Of a stretch of DNA of 64,000 nt, positions 35,030 through 45,192 are shown piece by piece. The position numbers and the translations under genes are program-made. The DNA comes from Leptospira biflexa serovar Patoc strain 'Patoc 1 (Paris)' (GTDB lineage: Bacteria > Spirochaetota > Leptospiria > Leptospirales > Leptospiraceae): NCBI RefSeq assembly GCF_000017685.1, contig NC_010602.1:2808501-2872500 (forward strand). The letters run 5' to 3'. The first letter of the stretch is position 1, and each line of letters begins with the position of its first letter. The notes beneath the pieces were generated by a model. It worked only from the letters and a program-made list of their open reading frames with translations. It searched no databases and was not told the origin of the DNA.

Positions 35030-35833
35030 CTATCTCACTTTTACTTTTTGGATCATTTTAAAAAATAATGAAGGCATAAACGTTTGTAGAAACAAACCAA
35101 ACTTTTCTTTGATCCCTGCGATGACAACCTCTCTCTGTTTGTTGGCAACTGCATGTAGGATTCTATGGGCACAAAGTTGCACTGGCAATCCAGATTCGAT
35201 GACTGAATCCATCGTACCTGTTGAGGAACCATCTCCTTGGAGTGCATTCATTGAAATGTTGGTTTGGATGAATCCAGGATACACCATGGTCACAAAGATT
35301 CCGGATTTTTCTTCTTCCGCTCGCAAGACATGAAAAAAACCTACCAATGCAAATTTGGAAGCAGAGTATGCAGAACGTAAAGGACTTCCAATTTTTCCAG
35401 CAACACTGGAAATGACAGCAAAATGTACCGATTTTTTGCCTAATATTTCAGGTAACATTGCACGCGTTAACTCAGCAGCTCCAAAAAAATTTGTATTCAT
35501 GATTTTTTCCAGGGTGGCTAAATTGGTTTCTTTGGTAAGAGAGCGTTGGCTAATACCGCCGTTATGGATGACTACTTTTGGAATTCCATATTTTTTTAGA
35601 CAACGTTTCGCAAATTCAGAACACTGTTGGTAGTTTTCCAAATCAAGTTTTTCAACTGCATATCTTCCTTTTTCTAATCCAATTTCTTTTGCGATTCGTT
35701 CTAAATCTTTGGTTTTACGAGATGCTAATAGTATTTTTGCTTTTTGGGCATAGGCTTGTTTGACTAATTCTTTGCCAATACCAGAGGAGGCACCTGTGAT
35801 CCATACCCATTCATCTTGGTAAAACTCGTTCAT
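35030..35833 (-). CDS. Short-chain dehydrogenase/reductase
   Basis: A 267-aa SDR with the cofactor loop TGASSGIGKEL (residues 13-23), the NG-like turn IHNGG, the catalytic Ser in AVISSVAG and the Tyr-x-x-x-Lys pair in YSASK. The C-terminal extension (FLQTFMPSLFFKMIQKVKV) may bind the membrane, as in DltE/YqjQ-type SDRs. Substrate unknown. It is transcribed ahead of the 140-aa exported protein. Confidence 0.87.
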   Translation of the reverse strand: MNEFYQDEWVWITGASSGIGKELVKQAYAQKAKILLASRKTKDLERIAKEIGLEKGRYAVEKLDLENYQQCSEFAKRCLKKYGIPKVVIHNGGISQRSLTKETNLATLEKIMNTNFFGAAELTRAMLPEILGKKSVHFAVISSVAGKIGSPLRSAYSASKFALVGFFHVLRAEEEKSGIFVTMVYPGFIQTNISMNALQGDGSSTGTMDSVIESGLPVQLCAHRILHAVANKQREVVIAGIKEKFGLFLQTFMPSLFFKMIQKVKVR

Positions 35834-36000
35834 AGATTCCCCTTAGATTTCAAAAAAAGAAACTAGAGAAAATATTTAGGATCAGGGATTTTTCACAACC
35901 TGTTTTTATGATGAGAAAGGGATCCACTTGGGAGTGCCCTTGGTTTCATGGGAGCTGGTCTGTGTCTAAATCAAAGAACAGACCAACTCATTAAATCGTT

Positions 36001-38010
36001 TTATTGGACTTGGAAGACAGGGCATTCCACCCGGTAATTACTTTTTTTCTCAGTGGGAGAAAGGTAAATCCCTTCGTGAACCAAACGGTATTCGCCATTG
36101 GGAATGGATGGACTCGTCTCCCAAACCAATTCCATCTTTCCTAAACCTTTGTCAAAAAATCCAGGGCTTTGGTAAGTGAATTTGGTATCAAAGTCAGAAT
36201 CTGATCGAACCTTCTCCCAACCGGAACCATTCTTTTTTTCAACCCACAAATAGGAATTCACATTAGGGTATCCCACATTTGGACTTGCTGCACTGACTTT
36301 ACAAACCACTTGGTTTCCTTTTTGATACAGATTTCCATTTGGCTTTAACACTTGTTTGGGTTCAGTTGTGACTGTATCTGATTCAGGAAGTTTCAGTGGA
36401 TGCACCTTTCCCGATAAGTCTAATGGAGTGATTTCCGACTTGGAAGCATTTGTAAATTCAATACCTTGGATGAGATCACTTGCCATTCCAAAAAATTCCT
36501 GCCTAAGGGCATTTAGGCTTTGTTGTCCATGGAGTGTATGGCCACCTTCATAATTCTGAGTAGAGTATTCTTCTGGAGTTGTGATGTAACCAGAAAAGTC
36601 GTTGGTCAATCCAGAAAGAACAATATCAGATATTTTGTCTTTCAAAACCGACTTAACTTCTTTTTTTAATCTCCGACTAGACATGGTCGTGACTTCGTGT
36701 GGCAGAACCATTATGGATAATTCACCAACTAACACAAGTCCATACGGTAGAATTTGTGGCAAACTTGGAATTGGTTTTGTTTCACCCATCGGAAACAAAA
36801 CAGCCTTTGGATTTTGGCATTCTCTCAATTTTTCTGATGGGGACTGTAACATAAACTTTGCAATCCAATCAATGTAAAATCTTCGATTTTTTTCAGTCAT
36901 TCCTTCATGGAATAAAAAGTGCCCACCACCTTCTTCCGTTGACCCCGCAGCAAATGCATATCCATACGCGGAAGGACATGTGTATTCTGTTTTGCCAGTT
37001 CCAGAGAATTCACTTCTCACTGGGTGTTGGCTCATATCAATGAATCGATGTGAAAAACTCAATCCACCTTTTAATGATTTTCCTTTTGCATTTAATATCT
37101 CTTGGCTTGCTAAAAATTGACGTTGTCCGATAATGAAACTACTATCATAAATATCTTTACCAGGACCTGTATTATTTAAATTTAAATTTGGAGATACATC
37201 ACCTTCATTGGCTTGTGCAAAAATTGCAACAAAACCCTTGTCTCCATTTTTCTCTGCTTCTTTTTCAGACAGTATCGAAGCAATTCCTTTATTATCTGAT
37301 GAAATCAATCGATTATCAAATGTTATATTTGTTGGATGGACTCCATACCAATTGACAAATCCAACTGATTTTCCTTCCACAAAAACATTGAGTTGCACCA
37401 TCTCTTTATCAATATTATCAGCATATAATTTTCTTTCCGATTCTGGATTCGCCATATATGCAGACAAACTTCGATTCACCCCAGCATCCTTTACAATTGT
37501 TTTCCCAATTTTTAAATCGGCAGGTTTTCTTTTTTGATAAGCCTCTTTGATTGCTTCCACAATACCATCACGTAATACTTGATAGGTGTCTTTGTAAAAC
37601 TGAGTAGAATAAAAAGATACTTCCGAATAATGAAAATGACCCGCAGGTCCGCTATGAGTATGTGAAGCATTTAGCAAAACATTTCCTAAATGGAAATTTG
37701 CATCCACTTCCGTTTGGAGTTTGGCCACAACCTCCCTTTGGATCTCAAAAGGAATTCCACCTACCTCAGCAGTTACATAAGCGAATAATTTGTGGGTAAG
37801 ACGATCTTCAATGACAAGTGCTCTGGCGTATTGCCTTGTTTGGATCCCAACACCGGTTTGGTCCTCCCTTGCATAGCCCCAAAACATGACACCGATCGGT
37901 GGACCTGTGATGTCTTTTTTGGACATCCCTGCCAAAAACGCGTTCGGTTCATCCGCAAATGTCGGAAGAGTCATTAGAAGAAAGAGTGTCAAAAAAATCC
38001 GAAGTTTCAT
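36001..38010 (-). CDS. Neutral/alkaline ceramidase
   Basis: An exported amidohydrolase family that splits ceramide into sphingosine and fatty acid. I start at the ATG at 38010, which gives a signal peptide (MKLRIFLTLFLLMTLPTFA) and 669 aa; the open frame upstream is spurious. Catalytic landmarks are the zinc-binding NASHTHSGPAGHFHYS, the nucleophile region NEGDVSPN, and the C-terminal immunoglobulin-like domain that ends the protein. Leptospira are not known to me to make ceramide, so the substrate may be host- or environment-derived. Confidence 0.9.
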   Translation of the reverse strand: MKLRIFLTLFLLMTLPTFADEPNAFLAGMSKKDITGPPIGVMFWGYAREDQTGVGIQTRQYARALVIEDRLTHKLFAYVTAEVGGIPFEIQREVVAKLQTEVDANFHLGNVLLNASHTHSGPAGHFHYSEVSFYSTQFYKDTYQVLRDGIVEAIKEAYQKRKPADLKIGKTIVKDAGVNRSLSAYMANPESERKLYADNIDKEMVQLNVFVEGKSVGFVNWYGVHPTNITFDNRLISSDNKGIASILSEKEAEKNGDKGFVAIFAQANEGDVSPNLNLNNTGPGKDIYDSSFIIGQRQFLASQEILNAKGKSLKGGLSFSHRFIDMSQHPVRSEFSGTGKTEYTCPSAYGYAFAAGSTEEGGGHFLFHEGMTEKNRRFYIDWIAKFMLQSPSEKLRECQNPKAVLFPMGETKPIPSLPQILPYGLVLVGELSIMVLPHEVTTMSSRRLKKEVKSVLKDKISDIVLSGLTNDFSGYITTPEEYSTQNYEGGHTLHGQQSLNALRQEFFGMASDLIQGIEFTNASKSEITPLDLSGKVHPLKLPESDTVTTEPKQVLKPNGNLYQKGNQVVCKVSAASPNVGYPNVNSYLWVEKKNGSGWEKVRSDSDFDTKFTYQSPGFFDKGLGKMELVWETSPSIPNGEYRLVHEGIYLSPTEKKSNYRVECPVFQVQ

Positions 38011-38234
38011 CCTACTCGTTTTACCATCGACAGGCAAAACTGTCAATCCCGAACAATTGTCGACTATTTTGAAGCCATAAAGGTGTTGGAAACCTGCCGT
38101 TTCCAATCGAAACAAACACAAAATCCAGATGAGTTCTTTTTTAGAGCATTAAGACACTAGGTCTAGGCAAAGAAAGTACGGACGAAAACTAGGTATCACT
38201 CGAAGTTGGTGAAAGTAAAAATCTGAGGAGTTTT

Positions 38235-38558
38235 ATGTTCACGTTGCTACAAACCAAACTAGGTCGATTCCGAATTTTGGCATTCTTGGAAGGTATATCA
38301 TTTTTAACGATTTTATTTGTGACCATGCCCCTTAAGTATCTCTACCAAAATCCAGAGCCCAATAAAATTGTAGGCCTTGTCCATGGATTATTGTTTTTAT
38401 TGTATTTGGTAGAATTATTCCAAGTGAAAGTCGAACTGAATTGGAAAATGAAAAAAACCTTCCTTGCCGCTTTGGCTTCCGTCATTCCATTTGGAACGTT
38501 TTGGGCAGAAAAATACTTATACTTAAAAACAGATGAAGATGATTTAAAAAATCAATAG
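38235..38558 (+). CDS. DUF3817 membrane protein
   Basis: A 107-aa protein with three membrane spans. The pattern GRFRILAFLEGISFLTILFV, then MPLKYL, then VHGLLFLLYLVELFQV, then ALASVIPFGTFWAEKYL is diagnostic of DUF3817. It is preceded by a good ribosome site (TGAGGAG). The LpxR-like gene starts 7 bases after its stop, so the two form an operon. Biochemical role unknown for the family. Confidence 0.85.
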   Translation: MFTLLQTKLGRFRILAFLEGISFLTILFVTMPLKYLYQNPEPNKIVGLVHGLLFLLYLVELFQVKVELNWKMKKTFLAALASVIPFGTFWAEKYLYLKTDEDDLKNQ

Positions 38559-38564
38559 TAAGTT

Positions 38565-40100
38565 ATGAAAACAAAAATTTTAATTTCTTTCCTTGTCGCT
38601 TATCTTTTGTTCGCTGGTTCGACTTGGAGCCAATCCAAAATCATCAAAAAACAAACTCCGGTCAAGGCAGTTGTAGAAACTCCAAAAGAAATACAAAATA
38701 CAAAACCGGAAGCACCGGAACAATACCAACTCCGATTGATCATGGAAAATGATGCCTTTGGTGGTTTTTCAGATCAGTATTATACAAACGGATCAAGGTT
38801 AGAATTTCATATGAGTGCTGGAGAATCCAATCCAACACGAAAAATTTTCAGCTATTGGAATGATTTATTCATCACTCCTACAGAAAAAACGAGATACCTT
38901 CAAGGTTTTGCAGTAGGACAAGAATTTTATACTCCAACGAACATCACAAAAGCAGATGTTTCTTATGGTGACAGACCATATTCAAGTCGAGGATATTTTT
39001 CAAACTCACTCACAACTTTTACCGAAGATACAAGCATCACCACAGAACTAGAGTTAGGTATGATTGGACCTTCTGTCGGCGGGAAATCTGCTCAAATCAA
39101 TTTTCATAATTTTATTGGTTCCCCAACTCCGCAAGGTTGGGATACACAAATTCCCGATTCTTACTCCGCTGCCTTAAAAACAGATATCAGAAAATTTTAC
39201 CATCGATTCTTCGGGACTCAATACAATTTAAATCTTGGGAACATCCAAACAGATGTATCCTTTGGTCTTATCTTTCGATTTGGGAATGTTGATAAAACAC
39301 CAGGTCCGGGAAGTTCTGCACTCCAACCAGGATCACCAATCCTTCATGAAGAAGGAAATGGATATTGGTATTTTTACGTGAATCCTGGTGGAACCTTACA
39401 AGCTTACAATGCAACAATCCAAGGCCAAATGGGTACGGACAAAGCTTATAAATCACAAAACAGAAGTTCCGCTTTTAGTAATTGGGATAGTTTTTTAAAC
39501 AACCCAACTCCTGATGTTGGCGAAAGAGAATTACAGTATAGAATTTTATCGGAAGATAATGGAAGAAACACATTACAACGTTATATTCTCTTTAACGAAT
39601 TTTTAGTGAATGGAACCAATAACCCTTACAATATTGGCTTAAATTATTTACTTTTTAACAATATCTTTAATGGTGCAGAAGAAATCGAACGTACAACTAG
39701 GTTATTTTTATTATCCAACTTGGCTGCCCAATGGGATCAAATTCCAGACAATGCAAGAGCATTGGCAATTTACTCGATATTTAGACCAGAAGGTGGAAAA
39801 CTTCCTCCCATTGTCCGGTATTATTCATATGAAGTCCTGTCTCAATTTATTTTAGACCCAAAACAAAGAGAGGCCTTGTTACAGCTGTTACGTGAAGAAG
39901 TTGAATATCGAGACGAAAAAACTTATATTGCAGATTTGAAACGAGCAGTTGGATTTGTAAGAGCTGGATTTGTTTCTGTTTCTAATGCAGGTTTTTTATT
40001 TGGAATTCATTATAATTACCAAACGATTGATTTCCAATCTGCAAAAGGACTTCCCCAACAACACCAATGGATTGGGTTCCAATTGGGCAAAGTCTTTTAA
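38565..40100 (+). CDS. LpxR-like outer-membrane protein (DUF2219)
   Basis: Has a signal peptide ending near TWSQ, a proline/glutamate linker, and an outer-membrane beta-barrel resembling lipid A 3'-O-deacylase LpxR. Family marks are LIMENDAFGGFSDQYYTNGSRLEF and GDRPYSSRGYF, where LpxR has ENDxF..xDxxYTNG and DRPYAG. At 511 aa it is longer than typical LpxR, with an extra segment (about residues 310-430) rich in helices that includes PDNARALAIYSIFRPEGG. It may edit leptospiral lipid A. Confidence 0.75.
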   Translation: MKTKILISFLVAYLLFAGSTWSQSKIIKKQTPVKAVVETPKEIQNTKPEAPEQYQLRLIMENDAFGGFSDQYYTNGSRLEFHMSAGESNPTRKIFSYWNDLFITPTEKTRYLQGFAVGQEFYTPTNITKADVSYGDRPYSSRGYFSNSLTTFTEDTSITTELELGMIGPSVGGKSAQINFHNFIGSPTPQGWDTQIPDSYSAALKTDIRKFYHRFFGTQYNLNLGNIQTDVSFGLIFRFGNVDKTPGPGSSALQPGSPILHEEGNGYWYFYVNPGGTLQAYNATIQGQMGTDKAYKSQNRSSAFSNWDSFLNNPTPDVGERELQYRILSEDNGRNTLQRYILFNEFLVNGTNNPYNIGLNYLLFNNIFNGAEEIERTTRLFLLSNLAAQWDQIPDNARALAIYSIFRPEGGKLPPIVRYYSYEVLSQFILDPKQREALLQLLREEVEYRDEKTYIADLKRAVGFVRAGFVSVSNAGFLFGIHYNYQTIDFQSAKGLPQQHQWIGFQLGKVF

Positions 40101-40196
40101 AGAACAATACCAAAAATCAATCAGGAGCTAACTTTTGAACCAAATTCAAAAATAAGGCTCGCCAAAGAAATCCTCATAACAGAAAACTGTGCGATC

Positions 40197-41531
40197 ATGA
40201 AAAAGCACAGTTTGAGTGGCCGCCTTTGGTTTGTTTTGATATTATTTGGTCTCGTGGGTCAAATCGCGTGGTCCGTCGAAAACATTTACTTCAACCTATT
40301 CATCTATAATACAATCTCAAAAAGCACATCTTCCGTGACACTCATGGTACAACTTAGCGGAATTGTTGCTACTTTTACTACATTAATTGCAGGAATAGTA
40401 TCCGACAAATTAGGCAACCGAAAGTATTTTATCTCATTTGGATATCTGTTTTGGGGGTTACTCACTCTTTCATTTGCATTTGTTTCCAAAGAAAACACAA
40501 GTATCTGGTTTGGAATTTCCGATGAAACGACAATCATAGCCCTTACCATAACAATTGTAATAACCTTGGATTGTTTGATGACAGCCCTTGGTTCCACTGC
40601 AAATGATGCCGCTTTTAATGCATACGTTACAGATAACACTGGCGAAGCGAGGAGTTTGGCGGAAGGAGTTTTATCTGCAATGCCACTGCTTGCGATGTTA
40701 ATTGTAGCCGGAGGATTTGGAATGATTGTGACAGCTCTCGGTTACCCAGGATTATTTGTTGGAGTTGGGACATTAATGTCTTTTTCTGGAATCATTGGTT
40801 TATGGACCATCAAGGATCATCCCAATCTAAAAAAACAGAATTCAAATTTTTTTGCCGATCTGCTTTATGGTTTTAAAAAGACAGTGATCTTAGATCACAA
40901 GCGATTATACTTATATTTTTTGGCAATGGGTATTTATGGCATTGCTAGCCAAATTTACATGCCTTATCTAATCATTTTCATGCAAGAGTATTTAAGTTTT
41001 AACGCAATCCAGTATTCGATTGTACTCGCATGTGTGATCTTAGGCGCAAGTTTCATCACAATTTTTCTTGGCAAACAATTTGATGGAAAGGACAAAGACA
41101 AACTTCTCATCAGATATTCTATTATTTATATTTTAGGAATGGTTTCTTTATACATTGTCGCAAAGTATTTTAAAGCATATGACACAAACGTATTAATGGT
41201 ATTTGTTGGATTCACCAGTTTAATACTTATGACAGGATTTGTTTTAGTATTGGCTCTCCTTGGTGCTCAAATAAGAGATTTTACACCCATTCAAAATACA
41301 GGGAAACTACAAGGAATTCGTATGATATTCTTCGTTTTGATCCCTATGTTCATTGGTCCAATGATTGGCCAAAAGATCAACGAAACTACAAACCTTACTT
41401 ATATTGATCCAACGAATGGAAGCGTTGCGCATGTCCCGTCTCCAGAAATTTTTATCACTGGAGCAATCTTTTGTTTATTGATATTTTATCCACTCACACT
41501 GATTCGAAAAGGAAATTTGAAATCAACATGA
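40197..41531 (+). CDS. MFS transporter
   Basis: A 444-aa inner-membrane transporter with twelve predicted spans. The loop between spans 2 and 3 has GIVSDKLGNRKYF, matching the MFS signature. The order resembles sugar-proton symporters of the GPH/MFS_1 type. Its stop overlaps the ATG of the GH2 glycosidase (ATGA), and an alpha/beta hydrolase follows, so it probably imports the glycoside or the sugar that these enzymes handle. Confidence 0.85.
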   Translation: MKKHSLSGRLWFVLILFGLVGQIAWSVENIYFNLFIYNTISKSTSSVTLMVQLSGIVATFTTLIAGIVSDKLGNRKYFISFGYLFWGLLTLSFAFVSKENTSIWFGISDETTIIALTITIVITLDCLMTALGSTANDAAFNAYVTDNTGEARSLAEGVLSAMPLLAMLIVAGGFGMIVTALGYPGLFVGVGTLMSFSGIIGLWTIKDHPNLKKQNSNFFADLLYGFKKTVILDHKRLYLYFLAMGIYGIASQIYMPYLIIFMQEYLSFNAIQYSIVLACVILGASFITIFLGKQFDGKDKDKLLIRYSIIYILGMVSLYIVAKYFKAYDTNVLMVFVGFTSLILMTGFVLVLALLGAQIRDFTPIQNTGKLQGIRMIFFVLIPMFIGPMIGQKINETTNLTYIDPTNGSVAHVPSPEIFITGAIFCLLIFYPLTLIRKGNLKST

Positions 41532-43216
41532 AAGTTCCTCACCCAGAATATCCGAGACCACAACTCCAACGAGATAGTTATCTGAATTTAAATGGCGAGT
41601 GGTTTTTGGGCCACCATAAACAAGGTGAACCTCTAGAATACCAACATAAAATCATTGTCCCCTTTTCCCCAGAGACAAAGGCGAGTGGATTAGGAAATTT
41701 CATCTTAAAACCAGATGAGGTTTTATTTTATAAAAGAGAATTTGAAATTGATGCGAATTTTCTAAAGGAAATCACATTCTTACATTTTGGTGCCGTCGAT
41801 TATTCTTGCATATGTTATCTCAATGGAATTGAAGTTGGATACCACCAAGGAGGGTTTCTACCTTTTACATTTGATGTGTCAAAGACGATCAAAGTTGGAA
41901 AAAATGAAATAAGGCTCACAGTCACAGACCCAACCGACACGGGGACTCAATCACGAGGAAAACAAAAACTTAAACGAGGTGGGATTTGGTACACACCGCA
42001 ATCAGGAATTTGGCAAACCGTTTGGATGGAAAGTGTTTCCAATGATTATATCAAAAGTATCAAAATGATTCCCAATATAGAAACAAAATCTTTGGAAATC
42101 GAAATTGATACCGAAAGTGATGTCGTATCCATCCAAATTCTCGATGGGGAAGAGGTAATCGCAGAAGGTTCCAAAAAGCACGCAACATTATCGATTCCTA
42201 ATATGATTTTATGGACTCCAGAAAATCCAAAATTGTATAACATATCAATACAAACAAAAGATGACAAGGTGTTCTCATACTTTGGGATGAGAAAGTTTTC
42301 GATTGGATATGATGGAAAATTCAAACGATTGTATTTAAACAACAAACCTTATTTTCATAATGGACTATTGGACCAAGGATATTGGTCTGATAGTTTATTA
42401 ACACCACCTGACGATGAATCGATGATAAAAGAGATTAGCCTGATGAAGGAAATGGGTTTTAATACGTTAAGAAAACACATCAAAATTGAACCTTTGCGCT
42501 GGTATTATCATTGTGACCGAATTGGAATGTTAGTCTGGCAAGATTTTGTTTGTGGTGGTGGTCCTTATGAAACATGGAAGGTGGCTTACCTACCTTTCAT
42601 CGGCTGGAATACTGATGACACAAAACACAGATTTTTAAATCGCACAGATGAAGTAGGCAAAAAAGAATTTATCTCTGAAATGGACCAGACGGTAAAACTT
42701 CTATTCAACACAGTTTCTTTAGCAGTGTGGGTTCTGTTTAATGAAGGTTGGGGACAATTTGATAGCATCCAACTGACTAAACAATTAAAACATTTGGACT
42801 CCACAAGGACCATCGATAGTGTGAGCGGTTGGTATGACCAGGGAAAAAATAGTAGTGATCTAAAGAGTTTACACCTTTACTACCAAAAGTTAAAAGTACC
42901 TAAAAAAGACCCAAGGGTCATCGTATTATCAGAATTTGGTGGTTATTCATTAAAAACTGAAGGTCATGTATTTGATGAGAAAAAATTATTTGGCTACAAA
43001 ATTCTACCGGATAAAGCCACTTTACAATGGGAGTATCAAAAACTGATTGAAAATGAACTTTTACCACTGATAAACAAAGGTCTTAGTGCATCGATCTATA
43101 CCCAAGTAAGTGATGTAGAAGAGGAAATCAATGGACTTGTAACATACGATAGAAAGGTAGTTAAGTTTGATATTCCATTTATGAAAGAACTCAATTCAAA
43201 ACTTAAATTTAATTAA
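41528..43216 (+). CDS. Glycoside hydrolase family 2
   Basis: I start at the ATG at 41528, which overlaps the MFS stop. The 562-aa protein has the GH2 order: a sugar-binding domain (LNLNGEWFLG, FLHFGAVDYSCICYLNG), an Ig-like domain and a TIM barrel. The acid/base is Glu in VLFNEGWGQF (about residue 405) and the nucleophile Glu is in VLSEFGGYS (about residue 472). There is no signal peptide, so it acts on imported sugar. Beta-galactosidase, glucuronidase or mannosidase specificity cannot be told. Confidence 0.9.
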   Translation: MKVPHPEYPRPQLQRDSYLNLNGEWFLGHHKQGEPLEYQHKIIVPFSPETKASGLGNFILKPDEVLFYKREFEIDANFLKEITFLHFGAVDYSCICYLNGIEVGYHQGGFLPFTFDVSKTIKVGKNEIRLTVTDPTDTGTQSRGKQKLKRGGIWYTPQSGIWQTVWMESVSNDYIKSIKMIPNIETKSLEIEIDTESDVVSIQILDGEEVIAEGSKKHATLSIPNMILWTPENPKLYNISIQTKDDKVFSYFGMRKFSIGYDGKFKRLYLNNKPYFHNGLLDQGYWSDSLLTPPDDESMIKEISLMKEMGFNTLRKHIKIEPLRWYYHCDRIGMLVWQDFVCGGGPYETWKVAYLPFIGWNTDDTKHRFLNRTDEVGKKEFISEMDQTVKLLFNTVSLAVWVLFNEGWGQFDSIQLTKQLKHLDSTRTIDSVSGWYDQGKNSSDLKSLHLYYQKLKVPKKDPRVIVLSEFGGYSLKTEGHVFDEKKLFGYKILPDKATLQWEYQKLIENELLPLINKGLSASIYTQVSDVEEEINGLVTYDRKVVKFDIPFMKELNSKLKFN

Positions 43217-43225
43217 TCTATCAGA

Positions 43226-44389
43226 ATGTCATTAGAAACTGTTCTTTATACGATCTTCGCTATCATTCTGTTTGGATTTATTTTTTATTATTTTGTTGAT
43301 GTGATTGAGTTTCCAAAACTTAGGTTTCATGATTCCGAATTATCATCGAAGATCATTTCACAAACTCCTAGCCTCACCAAACGTTATGTACCTACATTCT
43401 GGTGTTTCAATCAACATTTAATGCTATTATTATTGATGTTCCGAGAGTCCAAGTCCAAACTTTTTCTCTATGATAAAATTGAGCATCTAGAAATGAGAGA
43501 TGGAGGAACAACTGGACTTGCGTGGTCTGGCTTTCACGCAGTCAACCAAAAAGACGCAACTCCAATCGTGGTTGTTTTTCACACCATTAGCGGTGATGAG
43601 CAAGACATAAAATCAACAGTATCACATTTACGAAAAACTTTGAATTGGATAGTTGTAGTTTGTATTAGACGAGGTCATGGCAACTTACCCCTAACAAAAC
43701 CCATCATCAATACAATGGGTTCTACTTCCGACTTAAAAGAACAACTCAATCATATTCGAAGATTATTTCCGAATAAACCATTGTTTGGTGTTGGAATTTC
43801 TGCTGGTTCTGGATTACTTGCAAGATATTTGGGTGAGTCTGGAACAAAAAGTATGTTCAGTGCAGCAGTTGCAGTTTCACCAGCATACGATATCGAAAAG
43901 GCTTTTCATAGAGTACATCCTGTATATAGTAAAATCATGGGGCAACGTATGATTAATTACTTCCTAAAGAGACATTACGAGAGTTTTGCAAAGGTAAAAG
44001 GCACGGACGAATTATTAAAAGTAAAATCGCTTGGTGAGTTCCAAGACAAACTTCATTCCATTTCTGGATTCAAAAACAAAGAGTCCTATTATCAAAAATC
44101 AAACCCAATCCTTGTCACGAGCCAAATCAAAACACCTTTACTTGTGCTCAATGCAGCCGATGATCCGATTTGTGTGAATTTGAATGTTTTAGAAAATTTA
44201 CATTGGTTAGAAAGTTTAAAAAATACAATCCATGTGCATACGAAACGCGGAAGTCATATTGCATTTTTTGAAGGAATTTTTGCAAAATCTTGGTCCAATC
44301 GTTTGATCGGAGAATATTTTTTCTCCGTTTGGGAACAAATTACAAAAAATCAATTGGCTTTGAAAAAAAATAAGATCATTCCAAAATGA
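43226..44389 (+). CDS. Alpha/beta hydrolase, YheT-like
   Basis: An N-terminal membrane anchor (LYTIFAIILFGFIFYYFVDV) precedes an alpha/beta hydrolase. The nucleophile elbow is GVGISAGSG, the acid is in NAADDPICV and the His is in GSHIAFFEG. The subgroup resembles YheT/ABHD1-3 esterases, whose block RRGHGNLPL parallels the RGCGG seen there. It follows the GH2 gene by 9 bases, as the third gene of that operon. Confidence 0.85.
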   Translation: MSLETVLYTIFAIILFGFIFYYFVDVIEFPKLRFHDSELSSKIISQTPSLTKRYVPTFWCFNQHLMLLLLMFRESKSKLFLYDKIEHLEMRDGGTTGLAWSGFHAVNQKDATPIVVVFHTISGDEQDIKSTVSHLRKTLNWIVVVCIRRGHGNLPLTKPIINTMGSTSDLKEQLNHIRRLFPNKPLFGVGISAGSGLLARYLGESGTKSMFSAAVAVSPAYDIEKAFHRVHPVYSKIMGQRMINYFLKRHYESFAKVKGTDELLKVKSLGEFQDKLHSISGFKNKESYYQKSNPILVTSQIKTPLLVLNAADDPICVNLNVLENLHWLESLKNTIHVHTKRGSHIAFFEGIFAKSWSNRLIGEYFFSVWEQITKNQLALKKNKIIPK

Positions 44390-44397
44390 TGCAACGT

Positions 44398-44952
44398 TTA
44401 CTTTACATCACGCTCTAAAACAAAAAAGAAAGGTTGTTTCATTCCTTTGAAATCCATACATCCAAAAAGTGTATTTTGATTTACTTTTTTAAATACGTCA
44501 TGAATGGGTAGATGATCATAAATCATTGCAGAGGTGACTTTTCCTCTGAATTCAATTTGTCTGACACGCGCTTTCGATTTTGATGTTTGGAATAAAAATC
44601 GGAACAAAAGAAATGGAAATCGGAGTGGCCAAAGATTTGTAGAAGGAATCAGAGTAGCAAGTCTAACTGGCATTAAAGAAGGATTCACTTTAAAGAGAGT
44701 TTTCCCAAACGATTTAAAAACTAACGGATGAACATTTTCTGAATCAACAAATTCTTTCCCATACCAATTAAATGTTTCCAAGGCACCATCCATAGTATGA
44801 CCGGTATGAAAACCTGAACCATGCCAACGCCCCATCATTTCTTCTATACTAACGACTTCTAAAGCATCAAAGAGTGCGAATGAATCCTCTATAGAATTGT
44901 TCTTTTTAGCTCGCATTTCTTGGAATTTGGTTTCGAGAGATTTGTGATTCAT
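44398..44952 (-). CDS. GXWXG / DUF4334 domain protein
   Basis: A 184-aa soluble protein. The N-terminal half holds the GXWXG motif (MMGRWHGSGFHTGH, about residue 40) followed by WYGKEF. The C-terminal half (ARVRQIEFRGKVTSAMIYDHLPIHDVF by its ends, then GCMDFKG) matches DUF4334. Function of the pair is not established. It ends 8 bases from the convergent hydrolase gene. The 240 bases upstream, to the CoA-binding gene, hold only the promoter listed at 45159. Confidence 0.85.
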   Translation of the reverse strand: MNHKSLETKFQEMRAKKNNSIEDSFALFDALEVVSIEEMMGRWHGSGFHTGHTMDGALETFNWYGKEFVDSENVHPLVFKSFGKTLFKVNPSLMPVRLATLIPSTNLWPLRFPFLLFRFLFQTSKSKARVRQIEFRGKVTSAMIYDHLPIHDVFKKVNQNTLFGCMDFKGMKQPFFFVLERDVK

Positions 44953-45158
44953 GATTTCTTTCCTAATCCATCTTTTTCATCTGTTTCCTTTTTAGGAAAT
45001 GTTTATCGAATCAAGGAAATAATTTTCGTAACTTTCCTCTGGAAGTGCATCGCCTAAAATTCAATCATTTTGATGGAATCTCTACTTTCTTCGAAAACAA
45101 GAACCAATCGGTCACACATTCAGCCAAAAATGAATCGTAATCAACACCATTCGTTGGG

Positions 45159-45186
45159 TTGAAAAAAATATTCCATATGTTATACT
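45159..45186 (+). promoter_or_regulatory. Sigma-70-type promoter, probably giving a leaderless mRNA
   Basis: TTGAAA (45159-45164), a 16-base spacer and TATACT (45181-45186) form a near-consensus promoter. The ATG of the CoA-binding gene is at 45193, six bases past the -10 box, where transcription should start. No ribosome site is present, so the message is probably leaderless. Confidence 0.65.
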
Positions 45187-45192
45187 CTCTCT

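Noticed and set aside
35956..35985. TGGTCTGT / ACAGACCA hairpin near the ceramidase stop
   Set aside because: An 8-bp stem with a 14-base loop and no T-run on either strand; not convincing as a terminator.
36001..38121. Ceramidase start at 38121
   Set aside because: The added 37 residues have no signal-peptide character, whereas the ATG at 38010 begins a clean signal peptide.
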